Positions 53,051 through 63,674 of a DNA stretch of 64,000 bases are shown in pieces; position 1 is the first letter of the stretch; each line of letters opens with the position of its first letter. The DNA comes from Branchipolynoe longqiensis (Eukaryota; Annelida; Polychaeta; Phyllodocida; Polynoidae). The stretch covers positions 1,564,923 through 1,628,922 of the forward strand of contig CM059199.1 in assembly GCA_030323885.1 (NCBI GenBank), read 5' to 3'. Both the position numbers and the translations under genes were made by a program. Below the pieces are notes generated by a model. The model made no database searches. It was not told the DNA's origin and worked only from the letters and a program-made list of their open reading frames with translations.

Positions 53051-53400
53051 ATTAGTTTCCCTGTCCGGTTCCCACGCTTCCTCCGATCCTCCTGGAGGAG
53101 CTCTCAGCAACAGGAGGCTCCCTCTTGTGAGCGCTAATGAGTGGCAGTTGTCCAAATGAGACGCCATCAATTTACTCAAACTTCTCCTACCTAACCCCCC
53201 CCCCCCCCCTCCCCCACCCGCTAATCACCCAGAGTTGGGGAGGGCGATCAGATGAATATTTGATCATGATTCCTTTTAGCGAAGCCGGACGCGTTTGGAC
53301 CGTGGAGAAGGAACCGGATGACGGGAGACGGGGGATGGGAAGCGTGGGTGGGGGGTGGGGGTGGGGGGTGGGGGTGGGGGGGAGGACCTTCTGCGTTATT
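53050..53400. other. Balanced patch and G/C runs
   Basis: CpG-containing sequence at 53050-53130 and 53235-53330 flanks a C run (53197-53210) and a GGGGGTG repeat (53350-53385). No gene. Confidence 0.4.
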
Positions 53401-53401
53401 C

Positions 53402-53503
53402 ATTTAACGACCACGGCAAGTCGTAGTCGGTGTACACCGTGGGGATTTGAACCTGGGTTTGCCAAATTTTATGTTGTCCGTGGGTATCTACTACAGTGCG
53501 CTG
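53402..53503 (-). mobile_element. tRNA-like remnant, probable SINE head
   Basis: On the minus strand GGTTCAAATCC is a perfect B-box, but no A-box at the right spacing or clover-leaf is evident. Interrupted at 53505 by an M1 element. Confidence 0.35.
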
Positions 53504-53504
53504 G

Positions 53505-53853
53505 TTGCATAGTCCAATGGTTTTGAATTTCTGTATTCTTTCTGAGATAAATATATTAGCTCAATCACTATTATCTACTTTACATTAGTTCAAAGTTACT
53601 TTTATTTTAAATGGTAAACTTTTGAGATATTTTGAGTGCAAACATGGAAAATTAGTTTTGGCACGCTTGCCAAAACTCTGACACCATAGACTTCTGCAGT
53701 AACAGGTTCTGTTAAATTGACTCAGTATTGCCTTCTACCCAGAAACAAATGCTTAATAAGTGCATCAGTATCTAAGTTAGATATGTCAAATCAAATCTAT
53801 ATAATTGGTTTGGTGTTGAAAATTTGATATTTCATCGGACTATGCAGCTTTAA
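53505..53853 (+). mobile_element. MITE M1, young subfamily
   Basis: Near-identical to the copies at 17415 and 59888. Immediately followed by another M1. Confidence 0.9.
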
Positions 53854-54213
53854 TTAAAGTTGTATAGTCCGATGGTTTTGAATGTCTGTCATTTTCTGAG
53901 ATAAATATTATTGGTTGATCACTACGATCTACCTTACTTTGGTTTGAAATAACTTCTATTTTAAATTGCTAACCTTGGAGATATTTGAAGTGCAAACATG
54001 CACTATTAATTTTGGAAAGCACGTAAAACCTCCAACAGGATAGGCTGCTGCAGTGTCATCTTCTATGAAATTGACTGAGAAGGATATTTTATTTGGCCAC
54101 AAATGCTTAATGAGTTCATCGGTATCTAAGTTAAAGAAATAGGATTAAATCTAGATAATTGTTCTGGTTTTGAAAATGTGATGCTTTTATCGGACTATGC
54201 GGCTATAGTTAAT
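53854..54213 (+). mobile_element. MITE M1, older copy in tandem
   Basis: Starts TTAAAGTTGTATAGTCCGAT directly after the TTTAA of the previous element and ends ATCGGACTATGCGGCTATAG. The two are in the same orientation, but the second is clearly more diverged. Confidence 0.85.
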
Positions 54214-54810
54214 GAAAAATCTGATGACCCTTGTTGAGCTTTTGAGTTGATTTTTATTTAACCACAAAGATGTATGGCTTCCCCAACGAGTGATCTTCCG
54301 CCCGAGCGATCAATGTTACATTCGATTAAAGTTCATACTTACGCAAAATACATTGGTTCAACAAATCTGCAATTGAAATCGTTAACTAGAATCAGATATG
54401 TCCCTGTATATGAGCCTCATTGTAACGATTGACACAACAGAGCACGGAAATGGTTACACTGAAAACACAAGGACATTTGCTTCACATCAATATGTATTCT
54501 ATTGGGATTATGAAACACCATGTAAAAAACAAATCAGTTTATCCTGAGCAAATGCATAAGCAGATAGATGTTGATCGTTACAATGGACAAAGTGTTGTCC
54601 CATATTGCTTAGCACCTTTTGAGACAGTCTCATATGTATAAAGTATATACTATATACGAGCATCGATATATGATATATAACAATGTATATAACTATGTAT
54701 AACTATATATATATATATATAATCGAACAAGAAATGAAGTGACAGCTGGGAGAGCATTGGAGTCGGTTCCCAGGAAAGGGGAAGCGGCATGATAGATAAG
54801 TATTCATATT
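54214..54810. other. Unassigned AT-rich DNA
   Basis: A 70-codon frame (54429-54641) has no recognised domain. (TA)n runs at 54640-54720. Confidence 0.4.
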
Positions 54811-54812
54811 TC

Positions 54813-54870
54813 ATTGCAACCCGCGCCCTGTCCCCCTCCCCCCTCCACCCCGGTTACAGGGGGGGGGGGG
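54813..54870. repeat. Displaced copy of 52.97-kb repeat end
   Basis: CATTGCAACCCGCGCCCTGT plus CCCCCTCCCCC duplicates 52974-53005, followed by a G run. Confidence 0.8.
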
Positions 54871-54924
54871 GCTACATGCATATTACATAAGGGCACAGGA
54901 CAGGTCATGTCAAAATTGACAATT

Positions 54925-55040
54925 TTGACTCCACGAATAACCTTTCACACATAAAAATTAATTTGTACTGTTTTCACTTCAAATATCTCCAAAGGTAACC
55001 ATTTATAATGAAAGTTCCTTTGAACTAACAAAAGTACAAC
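54925..55040 (-). mobile_element. M1 fragment
   Basis: TTTTCACTTCAAATATCTCC and ATGAAAGTTCCTTTGAACTA correspond to the M1 interior. Confidence 0.5.
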
Positions 55041-55129
55041 CGCAGGACAAATTTTTAGTTTTTTTTAGTTTTTGGTCCATTAGTTGTTTAAGCAGGGGAA
55101 TTTCAGTCATAGATGACTGGTCTTCCTCA

Positions 55130-55292
55130 TTCCACTGCTGGTCGATAGAAAGCCCGAGCCTACACTTTTACCGACCCAAGGGATTTTTAACCTCCCACAC
55201 CACATAGACATGATATGAGAGCAACCGGCCTTTGATGACGCTGTAAGTTATACACAGCGGTGGAAATCCAAATTGGCAGAGCTGGGGGCACG
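55130..55292 (-). mobile_element. SINE-B, headless copy
   Basis: GGTCGATAGAAAGCCCGAGC through AAGGGATTTTTAACCTCCCA to ACAGCGGTGGAAATCC is about 95% identical to 11213-11345, but the tRNA-like head seen there is missing. Confidence 0.8.
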
Positions 55293-56210
55293 GGGAATGA
55301 TGTCAATAATATACAATAGTGACTCCATGAATAACGTTTCCCTAATTTGTTCCTATTTTAGGATACATTTGTTGCCATGATACTCAGATACACTGTTAAT
55401 ACAAATCAGCGATTGATAGCGTGGTGTGTCTTTGTGGGTTTTTTTTTGTGGGTTTCTTTTACATAGGATCAGAGCTAGTCCTGTATGCAACAAGGTACCG
55501 GAAGTGCACAAAGTCTATTCTCGATGTCAGACATCCGGGCACTTTTTGCGTTCACAACGCGCGAAGGGTAAAACAAATGCCACTGTCATAGAGACAACAT
55601 TAAAACCAACCTAACTATCACAGTAATTTGTGCTTGTTGGTGATTTGAAAGCAAACTTCCCTTGTTTCTATTACTATTATTAGATAGTTCAGATCTTCCT
55701 CTACAATTTTACATTCAGCTTTTTTTTTATCAGCCAATTGGAAGTTCTTGAATTTATTTTGCGAAAATAGTTTTTGAGGCCATGATCTGGTAAGGCTAAC
55801 TCTGGCACTGACACTCAGAATATCCCAACTTTCACTATTATCTCTGTTTTTAATACTATCAGAGTAAATTGCTCTTAGGTTACATTAAATACTTCAGATA
55901 TTCCTCTTCAATCACGCATTAAGATATTTTTAATCGATCCAGTGAAAGCTTTTAAATTTATTTTGCAAAAATAAATGCTCCGCATAGACATAGCATTGCT
56001 GCAGCACAAATCACTGCAGTGTTTTACCCTTCGCGGGCTAGTTTCTGGGGTTGTGATACCACGACGACAGAGAATATGTGTGACTGGCCTCCAGGTTGAG
56101 TAGCACAGTTGAGTTTATTAAAAAAGAAAATAGGTTAAAGTACATGGAATTTCAGATCGTAGGCAATTGGTCTTTCTCATGCCAGCTTCTACTATGTTAT
56201 AAATGCTGAC
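55293..56210. other. Unassigned AT-rich DNA
   Basis: No gene supported. A loose duplication (AGATATTCCTC/AGATCTTCCTC..CAATT..TTTTAAATTTATTTTGC) spans 55690-55980. Confidence 0.45.
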
Positions 56211-56211
56211 T

Positions 56212-56500
56212 AGATGCGTGGATGGTCGAGAATTCAAATCACAACCGAGTCAAACCAATGACTTTTAAAATTCAAACCCGTCGCTGCCTAGCCTGGTGCT
56301 CGGCATGAATAGGGTCGGACAAGGACTGGTTTGCACAATATCAGGATAATGTGATTGCATGGGATAGCGGGTCATGGTGCCGGGAGGCTGGTCTCCCAGT
56401 AGGACAGCAATATTAAGTCTCCATGAGTGTGCACTGTTACAAGTCGGTACCCATCCTCCTATGACCTTAGATGTTGCTAGGACATAAAGCAACAACAATA
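56212..56500 (+). mobile_element. SINE-A, near full-length
   Basis: Partial tRNA head (GAATTCAAATCACAACC), ACCAATGACTTTTAAAATTC, the complete body, and tail GTTGCTAGGACATAAAGCAA. Confidence 0.85.
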
Positions 56501-57340
56501 TTAATGTTGAGGGGCAGGATGGGTGAGAGTGATGTTCAACGGACAGAGAATACCCGCTGTGGTAATGGTGGGCATTGGCAGTCAAGATGGTGCTCAAGGT
56601 TAGTGTGAGGTTGAGAGGTGTACATTGTCGGTGGAGGGGAGGGAGTTGGCCGGGTGGGAGTGTGTGGGGGGTAGGGGGCGATACTGGAAGAGGTGGCGAG
56701 GTCCTCTGGGGAGTAGGCGGGTGGGTGGGAGAGGGAAGAGTGGGAGGGAGGGCGGGTGTGGGAGGGATGGCTAGAGTGATGACCACAAGGGGTCGAAGAG
56801 GTGAGGATTCTGGATCCATTTCTCAGCCTCCTCCTGCGCCCCCTCCCCGTCCCTCTCCCCGTCCCTCTCCCCCTCCCCCACGTACATCCATCCCCACTTC
56901 CTCTATCTCTCCCCCGTCCTCCCCCGCCCCCTTTCTTTCCGCCCATATTTCTGGTCTAAAGCCTCTCCGCCCTCGGGCACCGTCAGTGCCCTCTGGCACC
57001 CTAGCCACCCACCGGCACCCTTTCCACCCTCTGGCACTCTCCAGTAGCCTCGCCCCCCATCGGGCACCCTTTGGAACCCTCGGGGCACTCTCACCCCCCC
57101 CCCCCTCTCACCCCCCTTGACACCCTCTCCACCCTCAGGCATACTCTCCACCCTCACCACTCTCTGGAACCCTCTCTTCCCTAACCCCTCTCTGGTACCA
57201 TCTCCACCCTCTTTCCCACTGCCCGCTACCCTCTCCATCCTCTGCACTCTTCGATACCCTTTCGACCCAACCCCATCCCCTCCCCCCAACAACCCCCCTC
57301 ATCCCTTCGCTAAGCACTCGTGAACCCCTTCCACGCCTTG
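56501..57340. repeat. GC-rich imperfect repeats (CACCCTCT-type)
   Basis: G-rich then C-rich low-complexity DNA. About 57000-57300 is made of 15-30 bp units of GGCACCCTCTCCACC type. Frames on both strands (181, 184, 136 and 129 codons) overlap each other and are compositional. Confidence 0.7.
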
Positions 57341-57520
57341 CCCCAGCCCCAGCCCCTCAGCCCCAGCCCCAGCCCCAGCCCCAACCCCAGGACCAGGCCT
57401 CAGGCCTCATGCCCAAGGCCCCAGCCCCAGGACCAGGCCTCAGACCCCAGGCCCCAGACCCCAGGCCCCAGGCCCCAGGCCCCAGGCCCCAGCCCCAGCC
57501 CCAGCCCCAGCCCCTGGTGG
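57341..57520. repeat. (CCCCAG)n minisatellite
   Basis: CCCCAGCCCCAGCCCC and CCAGGCCCCAGG units, about 180 bases. Confidence 0.95.
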
Positions 57521-57529
57521 GCCATAGGC

Positions 57530-58500
57530 GGACAAATCAGGCAGGTATTTCTGCCCAATAAAAGTAAACCTGTGGCTCGCTCGGGCGATGATCAACGGCC
57601 CGGGGGCAGCGCGGCGCGGCGCCGACGCGGAAATGAAAGCAAATAGTTCAGTGTCGTTGGCCGAGAATTGCGCGCGCGGCGGCGGGCCCATAAAGTACGC
57701 GGAGGAAGCGCTCCGTCAAGACGGCGGGACGGGGGCCGGGGGCCGGGGGCGGCAGTCGGTGGGGGGTGGGGGGGGGGGGGCGAAGACGAGGAGGAGGAGG
57801 AGGCGAGGCGGGGGACTGGGAGGTGAGGGTCATGGGCAGGGAGGGGGGCAGCCACAGCCGAGGAGTTGGCGCAGAAGGAAGCGGGGAAGTGGGGGGTCAT
57901 GGGGGAGGGAGGAGGGGTAAGGGAAGGGTCATGGGGGGAGGGGGGGGGGGGATTGCCGTGAATCATTAAGTTCCCACGCAGGGTAAATATAGATGAGCCT
58001 CGACCAGGGGCGACCTGCTGTGTCTTCACTCTGATTGAAAAACAACTTTCTAACTCGGCAAGATGAATTTAGGAGGCGGCTTCGGCCGATGTATGGGCTG
58101 GGAATTCTTTGGGGAGGCTCGGGCAAGAGAGAGGGGGAGAAGGAGCTGGGGAAAGGAGAGGGGAGGGAGGGAGTGCGGGGAGGAGAAAGAGGGAGGGGGC
58201 AGGGGGAGCATGGATTGGAGGCCGAGGGAGAGGGGGGTTTCGGGCGCCGGGAGGGGAAGGGGATGCGGGCGAGGGACGGGGTGCGGGCGGGAAGGCGGCG
58301 GGCGGGCGAGGGGGGTTCAAGCGCCGGCAGAGGGAGGGGGTGCGGCCGGGCGGGCTGACCACGAAGACGGACAGAGGGGCAAGCCCGGCAGAGCCGCCGT
58401 GTCCATCAGAACTGACCGGCCGCCTGACGGTGTGGGCAGCCGGCGGGGCCGCCTGGCAGCGGGTGGCGGCAAAGCACCTGTTATTTATTCATTCCGTTTC
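57530..58500. promoter_or_regulatory. CpG-dense island
   Basis: A very GC- and CpG-rich segment with CGCGGCGCCGACGCGG (about 57614) and GCGCGCGGCGGCGGGCC (about 57671), separated by purine-rich low-complexity tracts. Long frames in several phases (for example 58063-58761 and 58109-58801) are Gly/Arg/Glu-rich and overlap each other, so they are compositional. Candidate promoter for a rightward gene beyond the window; unproven. Confidence 0.3.
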
Positions 58501-58735
58501 TATTTTGTTTTATTCCCTCCACTACCCACCCACCCACCACACCCGTCTGCTCACACCTCCTCCTCCTCCTCCCCCTCCTCCCCCCTCCTCCCTCCTCCTC
58601 CTCCTCCTCCTGGCTCTGAGCTTGACAAGGAAGCCGAGGATGCCCGGAAGGACGGACGCGAGTACGGAGCTCGTGGACACCGCCGGCGCTTCCTTGCGCG
58701 TTCCCCGGCCGCACTTCCGTCGTGGTTCCTTGTTT
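58500..58735. repeat. (CCT)n tract and balanced flank
   Basis: CTCCTCCTCCTCC run at 58555-58610, followed by CpG-containing sequence up to the SINE. Confidence 0.7.
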
Positions 58736-58736
58736 T

Positions 58737-59117
58737 GTTTTATTGTTGTTTTACGTCCTAGCAACAGTTTGAGTCATATTAGGACGGGCACCGTCTTGTG
58801 ACATTGGCCACTTATGGCGACTATATAATCAGGATGGGTACCGACTTGTGACAGTGCGTATGCTTGGCAACATTATAGTGCTGCCCCACTGTGAGATCAT
58901 GTCGCTGGTGCCATGACCCAATATCCCACACAGTCACATTATCCTGATACTGAGCTAACCATAACCAGTCCTTGCCCTATCCTAATGATGCCAAGTGCCA
59001 GGCTAGGTAACGACGAGTATTAATTTTATACAAGTCATCGGTTTAACTCGATTGGGATTCAAACTCCCAGCTCTCTGCACAGGAAGCCTGCGCTCTACCG
59101 ATTGGGCCCCCGCGTGC
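58737..59117 (-). mobile_element. SINE-A with duplicated tail
   Basis: The tail segment GGACGGGCACCGTCTTGTGA..GGCGACTATA (58787-58827) is followed by a second copy GGATGGGTACCGACTTGTGA..ATTATAGTGCTG (58831-58883). Then come the full body and a tRNA head with an A-box-like CAATCGGTAGAGCGC (antisense near 59088-59102). Confidence 0.85.
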
Positions 59118-59217
59118 AATTCTGGGCAACGCGGGTAGCATGTTAGTCATGTATGCATCATGTGTGTCATGTATATATTATGCATGTTATTTATGTGTCA
59201 GGTATATTAGTTCAGAA

Positions 59218-59435
59218 CAGTAACAAGATGACAAACTCCTGAAATATGTTACCTGCCAAGGTGGTTACTGACACCAGAACTACACACTTTAAAATCTAGA
59301 CTGGACAGACACTGGTGGAAGTACAGATATAGCCAACACACAACACACGATGCCTGTTATTTGAATAAGCCAAACTTAGAGCGGCCTCGGCCTGATCCAG
59401 GGTATGTAGCATAACCAACATAACCAAATTAGATT
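59218..59435 (+). pseudogene. LINE-2x C-terminal remnant
   Basis: After a frameshift, one frame reads LKSRLDRHWWKYRYSQHTTH and NKPNLERPRPDPGYVA before a stop at about 59411. Upstream LPAKVVT-like codons are in another frame. It matches the 41.45-kb remnant in pattern and keeps more of the C-terminus. Confidence 0.75.
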
Positions 59436-59528
59436 CACCTGAGTATGCGTGAGTGAGTATGTGTTCCCAATAGTTGAAATAAAACAAGTACGCTTCAGAA
59501 AACGGAGCCTCGCATTCGTTAACATTTA

Positions 59529-59866
59529 TTTGCATAGTCTGATGAAAACCTCAAATTTTCAAACCCAAAACAATTATCTAGATTTGTTTGCTACATATTT
59601 AACTTAGATACTGATGAACTTATTAAACATTTGTTGCCACATAGAAAGGAATAAATACTGAGGCAATTTAATATAACCTGTTACTAGAGAACGCTATGGA
59701 GTTTTGGTGTGCTTTCCAAAATTAATTATGCATGGTTGCACTTGAAATCTCTTAAAGGTTAGCTATTTAGCATAAATTAACCTTAAACTAAAATAAGGTA
59801 GATTATAACGATCATTTACGCCAGAAAATGAGAGAAACTCAAAACCAGCGGACTATGCAAATTAAA
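59529..59866 (-). mobile_element. MITE M1
   Basis: TTTGCATAGTCTGATGAAAA to CCAGCGGACTATGCAAATTA. First of four M1 elements within 2.3 kb. Confidence 0.85.
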
Positions 59867-59887
59867 GGCAATAGGGTAGGTAGGACC

Positions 59888-60242
59888 TTAAAGTTGCATA
59901 GTCCGATGGTTTTGAATTTCTGTATTTTTCCTGGGATAAATATATTAGATCGATCACTAGTATCTACTTTACATTAGTTCAAAGTTTCTTTTATTTTAAA
60001 TGGTAAACTTTTGAGATATTTTGAGTGAAAACATGGAAAATTAGTTTTGGCAAGCTTGCCAAAACTCTAACACCATAGACTTCTGCAGTAACAGGTTCTG
60101 TTAAATTGACTCAGCATTGCCTTCTACGCAGAAAGAAATGCTTTATAAGTGCATCAGTATCTAAGTTAGATATGTTAAATCAAATTTTGATAATTGGTTT
60201 GGTTTTGAAAATTTGATATTTCATCGGACTCTGCAGCTTTAA
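59888..60242 (+). mobile_element. MITE M1, young subfamily
   Basis: Full-length with TTAA flanks. The central TTTTGGCAAGCTTGCCAAAA (60045-60064) is a perfect 20-bp palindrome. Confidence 0.9.
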
Positions 60243-60487
60243 CTGACCATCTGAAGCTGCTGGTTGCTATGGAAGCATCACATTTTCAATACTAAATCCC
60301 TGACCTAGATTTGATTCTGCATATTCACCTTAGATAACTGGTGCACTGAATACACATTTAGTGCGAGCTAAGAGGGAATCCTCATTCAATGAAATCGATT
60401 GACGCTGTCTCGGTTGAAGCCTATCCAGAATTTCCACATGCATGCCCAAATTAATTTGGAATCTAGTATTCACTTTACATATATTTA

Positions 60488-60885
60488 AAGTGCCTGTCAC
60501 TCTATGCCGGTTTGAGCAACGGACAGAATTGTCTAGCCCGGTGGCGTTTGGGCATGATAAGTATCAACATGTATTAAAATGTGTCAAAATGTTGCGATAT
60601 CGGGTCAAAGGCTGCCGGATGAATGGGCATGAAACGTACATGAACGGATAGCCAACGGACGATAAGCGGCCTAAACAAACTCAAACCGGGCAAGAACCGT
60701 AGACGTCAATCCGGCGGCATCACTTCCAAGTTTTGTGCATGTTCAAAACTTGTAACGGATCGGGCCAGATATCAATGGATATGCAACGGATATGCAACAG
60801 ACCCAAACTGTACTTTGCCGGATATCAACGGACATTGTTCAGTTTCTTTCCGTTTCCCCAATCCAGTGAGGTGTGACAGAGCCTT
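60488..60885. mobile_element. MITE M3, shorter copy
   Basis: Ends AAGTGCCTGTCAC and GTGTGACAGAGCCTT with TA on both sides; 398 bp. It shares AGTTTTGTGCATGTTCAAAA with the 672-bp copy at 4.86 kb. Confidence 0.75.
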
Positions 60886-60902
60886 TAAGTTAGCAGTTTT
60901 GG

Positions 60903-61215
60903 TTGTTGTTGTTTTATGTCCTAGCAATAACTAAGGCCATACCAGGATGGGTACCGACTTGTGACAGTGCACACTCATGGCAAATTTATAGTGCTGCCCC
61001 ACTGGGAGACCAGGCTGCCAGCACCATGACCTGATATCCCACTCAGTCACATTATCCTGACACTGAGCCAGCCAGTCCTTGCCCTATCCTAATAATGCCC
61101 ATCACCCGGCTAGGAAGCAACAAGTATAAATCTTTAACTCATTGGTTTGACTCGACCACGGTTCGAACCCACGAAAGACTGACGCTCTAAGTCATTCGGT
61201 CATCCCATCTGGTCA
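60903..61215 (-). mobile_element. SINE-A, full-length
   Basis: Tail GTTGTTGTTTTATGTCCTAG at left. tRNA head at right with a B-box (antisense of GTGGGTTCGAACCGTGG, about 61155-61171) and A-box-like ACCGAATGACTTAGAGCG. Confidence 0.9.
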
Positions 61216-61420
61216 AACGTTGCATGGGGTTCAAGTAAAATAGCGTATTAATTATGATTAACCGAATACAGTAATAATTATTTAACAAAATGTGGCAGGA
61301 ACTCAAAACCATCGGTCTGTGCAATTCTAAGTGCACCAACTATGAAGACAGAACACACTGGTTAATAATTAAGGATCTCCTTGTTTTTTTTTGTTTGGGC
61401 GCCTAATTTCCTTACCCACA

Positions 61421-61780
61421 TTAAAGCTGCATAGTCTGATGAAGCATCAAATTTTCAAAACCAAAACATTTATCTGGAATTGATTTTACATATCTAACTT
61501 AGATACTGATGAATGTATTAAGCATTTGTTGCCACATAACAGGGAATACTGAGGCAATTTAATAGAACATGGTACTGCTAAAGCCTATGGTGTCAGAATT
61601 TTGGCAAGCTTGCCAAAACTAATTTGACATGTTTGCACTTCAAATATCTCAAAACATAAACTGTTTAAAATAAACAGGACTTGAAAGCGTAGAGCGTAAG
61701 GTTGATTATAACTGTCAGGTTAATCTATTTAGCTCAGAAAAATTACAGAAACTCAACAACATCGGACTATGCAACTTTAA
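61421..61780 (-). mobile_element. MITE M1, full-length
   Basis: TTAAAGCTGCATAGTCTGAT to ATCGGACTATGCAACTTTAA. The central palindrome TTTTGGCAAGCTTGCCAAAA is perfect here too (about 61601). Confidence 0.9.
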
Positions 61781-61942
61781 CACGTTGATGTTATTATTAA
61801 CCGGGGAAAGCACCTCATAAGTATTGTATTCTGCTTTCTCCCTTTTCATGTGAAACATTGATATACCTTTCTACTTGTATGATCATGTGGAAATAAATGA
61901 ATATATGATCATTAATTATTATTATTATTGTGTAGTATCTTG

Positions 61943-62003
61943 GGGCTGTTCACCCGTCCTGATATTACCTTAGAACGTAAAACAACAACAAACAAACAAA
62001 CCC
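61943..62003 (+). mobile_element. SINE-A tail fragment
   Basis: CACCCGTCCTGATATTACCT plus TAGAACGTAAAACAACAACAAACAAAC. Confidence 0.75.
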
Positions 62004-62048
62004 TAGCAGTGGCGTTCAACAAAATCAATTGCCATCGGAATGCTCATA

Positions 62049-62553
62049 TGCTGCGTTCATATGAACTGGTGAGTATGGTGTTTCCCATTTCACAACCTGT
62101 GAATTGCATTCAAGTGACTTCACAACTGGTGAACACCGCCTGTGAACTGGAGATTTTTTAAGCCGCTCCGGTAACGTCACCACTTGTGAAAGAAATGGCT
62201 GGCGTGTCGCAGTTTCCGCTGTCTTCCGTAGCAAACACATTAGTATTTATTCAAAATTAATAGCAATTCAATACCCGTTACCTTATAACTTTGAATATAT
62301 CTCTTACTTTGGGTAACGATGTGTCTTTTCTATATGCGTCCTAAAGCGATTTGTTTCTAGAGTGAGTGTGGGTTTAGAAAGAGATATTTCACTTTCTCTG
62401 TATGCAAGATTTGACAATGAACCTCTATTATCATCCAGCATGAAGCGCGTTTACCGTGAATTGCCAAATGAATGCTCTCAGTTTACATGGTCGGGTTTAC
62501 CAGCAGTAAGTGGGCAGTTCACCATGTTCACGAGACCTGTATGAACGCAGCAT
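62049..62553. mobile_element. MITE family M7, 505 bp
   Basis: Left TGCTGCGTTCATATGAACTG and right CCTGTATGAACGCAGCAT form inverted repeats of at least 13 bp (TGCTGCGTTCATA) with TA flanks. The interior has repeated GAACTGGTGA/TCACAACTGGTGAA motifs near the left end. Confidence 0.65.
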
Positions 62554-62810
62554 TACACACAACACGCCTCCTCTATTCGCCGTCCCTGTAGTTGTGTTGT
62601 TTGTGGAGATAATTGATGTTATGATATCCAGGCCTTATTTACTTTCTGTAGTGCCCCCCCCCCCCCCACCGCTCCCCAACAAAAAAAACCTCGGAGGAAA
62701 TATGTGTCTGTAGGTCAAGAACGGCAGCCGGTGTGCGATAAAAACGAAGCGTCGACGAACAATCGTGGTGGGTGATACATGGATGTACACGCAACACTGC
62801 CTGATGTTAT
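62554..62810. other. Unassigned, C run
   Basis: C run at 62655-62668. A CpG-containing GATAAAAACGAAGCGTCGAC (about 62738). No gene. Confidence 0.45.
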
Positions 62811-62965
62811 ATATATATATATATGTGTATGTGTATGTATTTATACTTGTATTTATACAAGTATAAATATATATGTATATATGTATATTTATACTTGTAT
62901 ATATAAATATGTGTGTTTATACTTGTATATATAAGTGTATATATATATATTTATATATATATCGG
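62811..62965. repeat. AT-rich TATACTTGTATATATAAAT repeat
   Basis: Repeated TTATACTTGTAT and its near-reverse complement make this tract strongly self-complementary. Confidence 0.85.
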
Positions 62966-63059
62966 AAAGTTCTGTACCTGGGAACTTTCTAAGCAGCAGC
63001 ACCATTTCACAGGTAATAACGGTATAGAATTATATATAACATAAATGATATTGACAGTG

Positions 63060-63190
63060 ACAGAATAACAAACTTCTAGAATATGCTGCTACCTGTCAAA
63101 GTGGTTAGTCTGCCATTACTAATATTAATAAAGGCTTTAAATCCAGACTGGGCAGCAAAACAGATAAATATAGCCCAACTCCGGATTTTG
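63060..63190 (+). pseudogene. LINE-2x C-terminal remnant
   Basis: LPVKVVSLP-like codons, followed in another frame by GFKSRLGSKTDKYSPT-like codons. A decayed copy of the C-terminus seen at 41.5 and 59.3 kb. Confidence 0.6.
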
Positions 63191-63195
63191 AATGC

Positions 63196-63460
63196 CTATA
63201 ATTCAGGGATGAAAATCTCCGCGATTCCGGCATTTTTCAATCCCGCAGCACTGTCAGCGTATACTAATATGTGGTGCATACTCCACAGCACTATCAGCGT
63301 ATACTACTATAGTACTAATACATGCTCCAAGCGCCCCAGCACTATCAGCATACACAACTACTAATACATGCTTCAAACAGCGCAGCGCTATCAGGGTATA
63401 CCAATATATATGAAACCCGACTTCCAGGAATTTTCCATGATTCCCTGACAATGATAAACC
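63196..63460. repeat. Imperfect tandem repeat (GCACTATCAGCGTATACTA)
   Basis: About five units of CAGCACTATCAGCGTATAC plus TACTAATACATGCTCCAA, of 30-45 bp, flanked by TTCAGGGATGAAAAT on the left and ATTCCCTGACAATGAT on the right. Confidence 0.8.
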
Positions 63461-63674
63461 TATGTGAGAATATCAGCATTTTGAATCCCAGAATTTTGAA
63501 AAAGGCAAACCCAGAGAAGCACCAAACCTTAGTCTAACCAAATCAGATGAGTATGAGCATAGCAAATGTAATGAAAATATTAACAAACGGTGGATCAGAA
63601 TTAAACCTTCCGGATGGTGCAAGTAAGTAAGTAGGTAAGTAAGTAAGTAGGCAGTGATCTCTTCTCTGTCGGAT

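Larger units (their letters stand above)
60250..61332 (-). mobile_element. M1 element split by MITE M3 and SINE-A
   Basis: The left half (about 60255-60487: AGCATCACATTTTCAATAC; CATGCCCAAATTAATTTGG) and right end (about 61310-61328: AACTCAAAACCATCGGTCTG plus TGCAATTC) belong to one old M1. Inserted between them are M3 (60488-60885) and SINE-A (60903-61215). Confidence 0.7.

Noticed and set aside
56265..56819. 184-codon minus-strand frame
   Set aside because: It spans a SINE-A copy and CT-rich low-complexity DNA; the C-terminal part is SINE translation.
58063..58801. Overlapping frames of 232 and 230 codons
   Set aside because: GC-rich low-complexity DNA open in several phases, no domain, no consistent splice context, and running into a (CCT)n tract.
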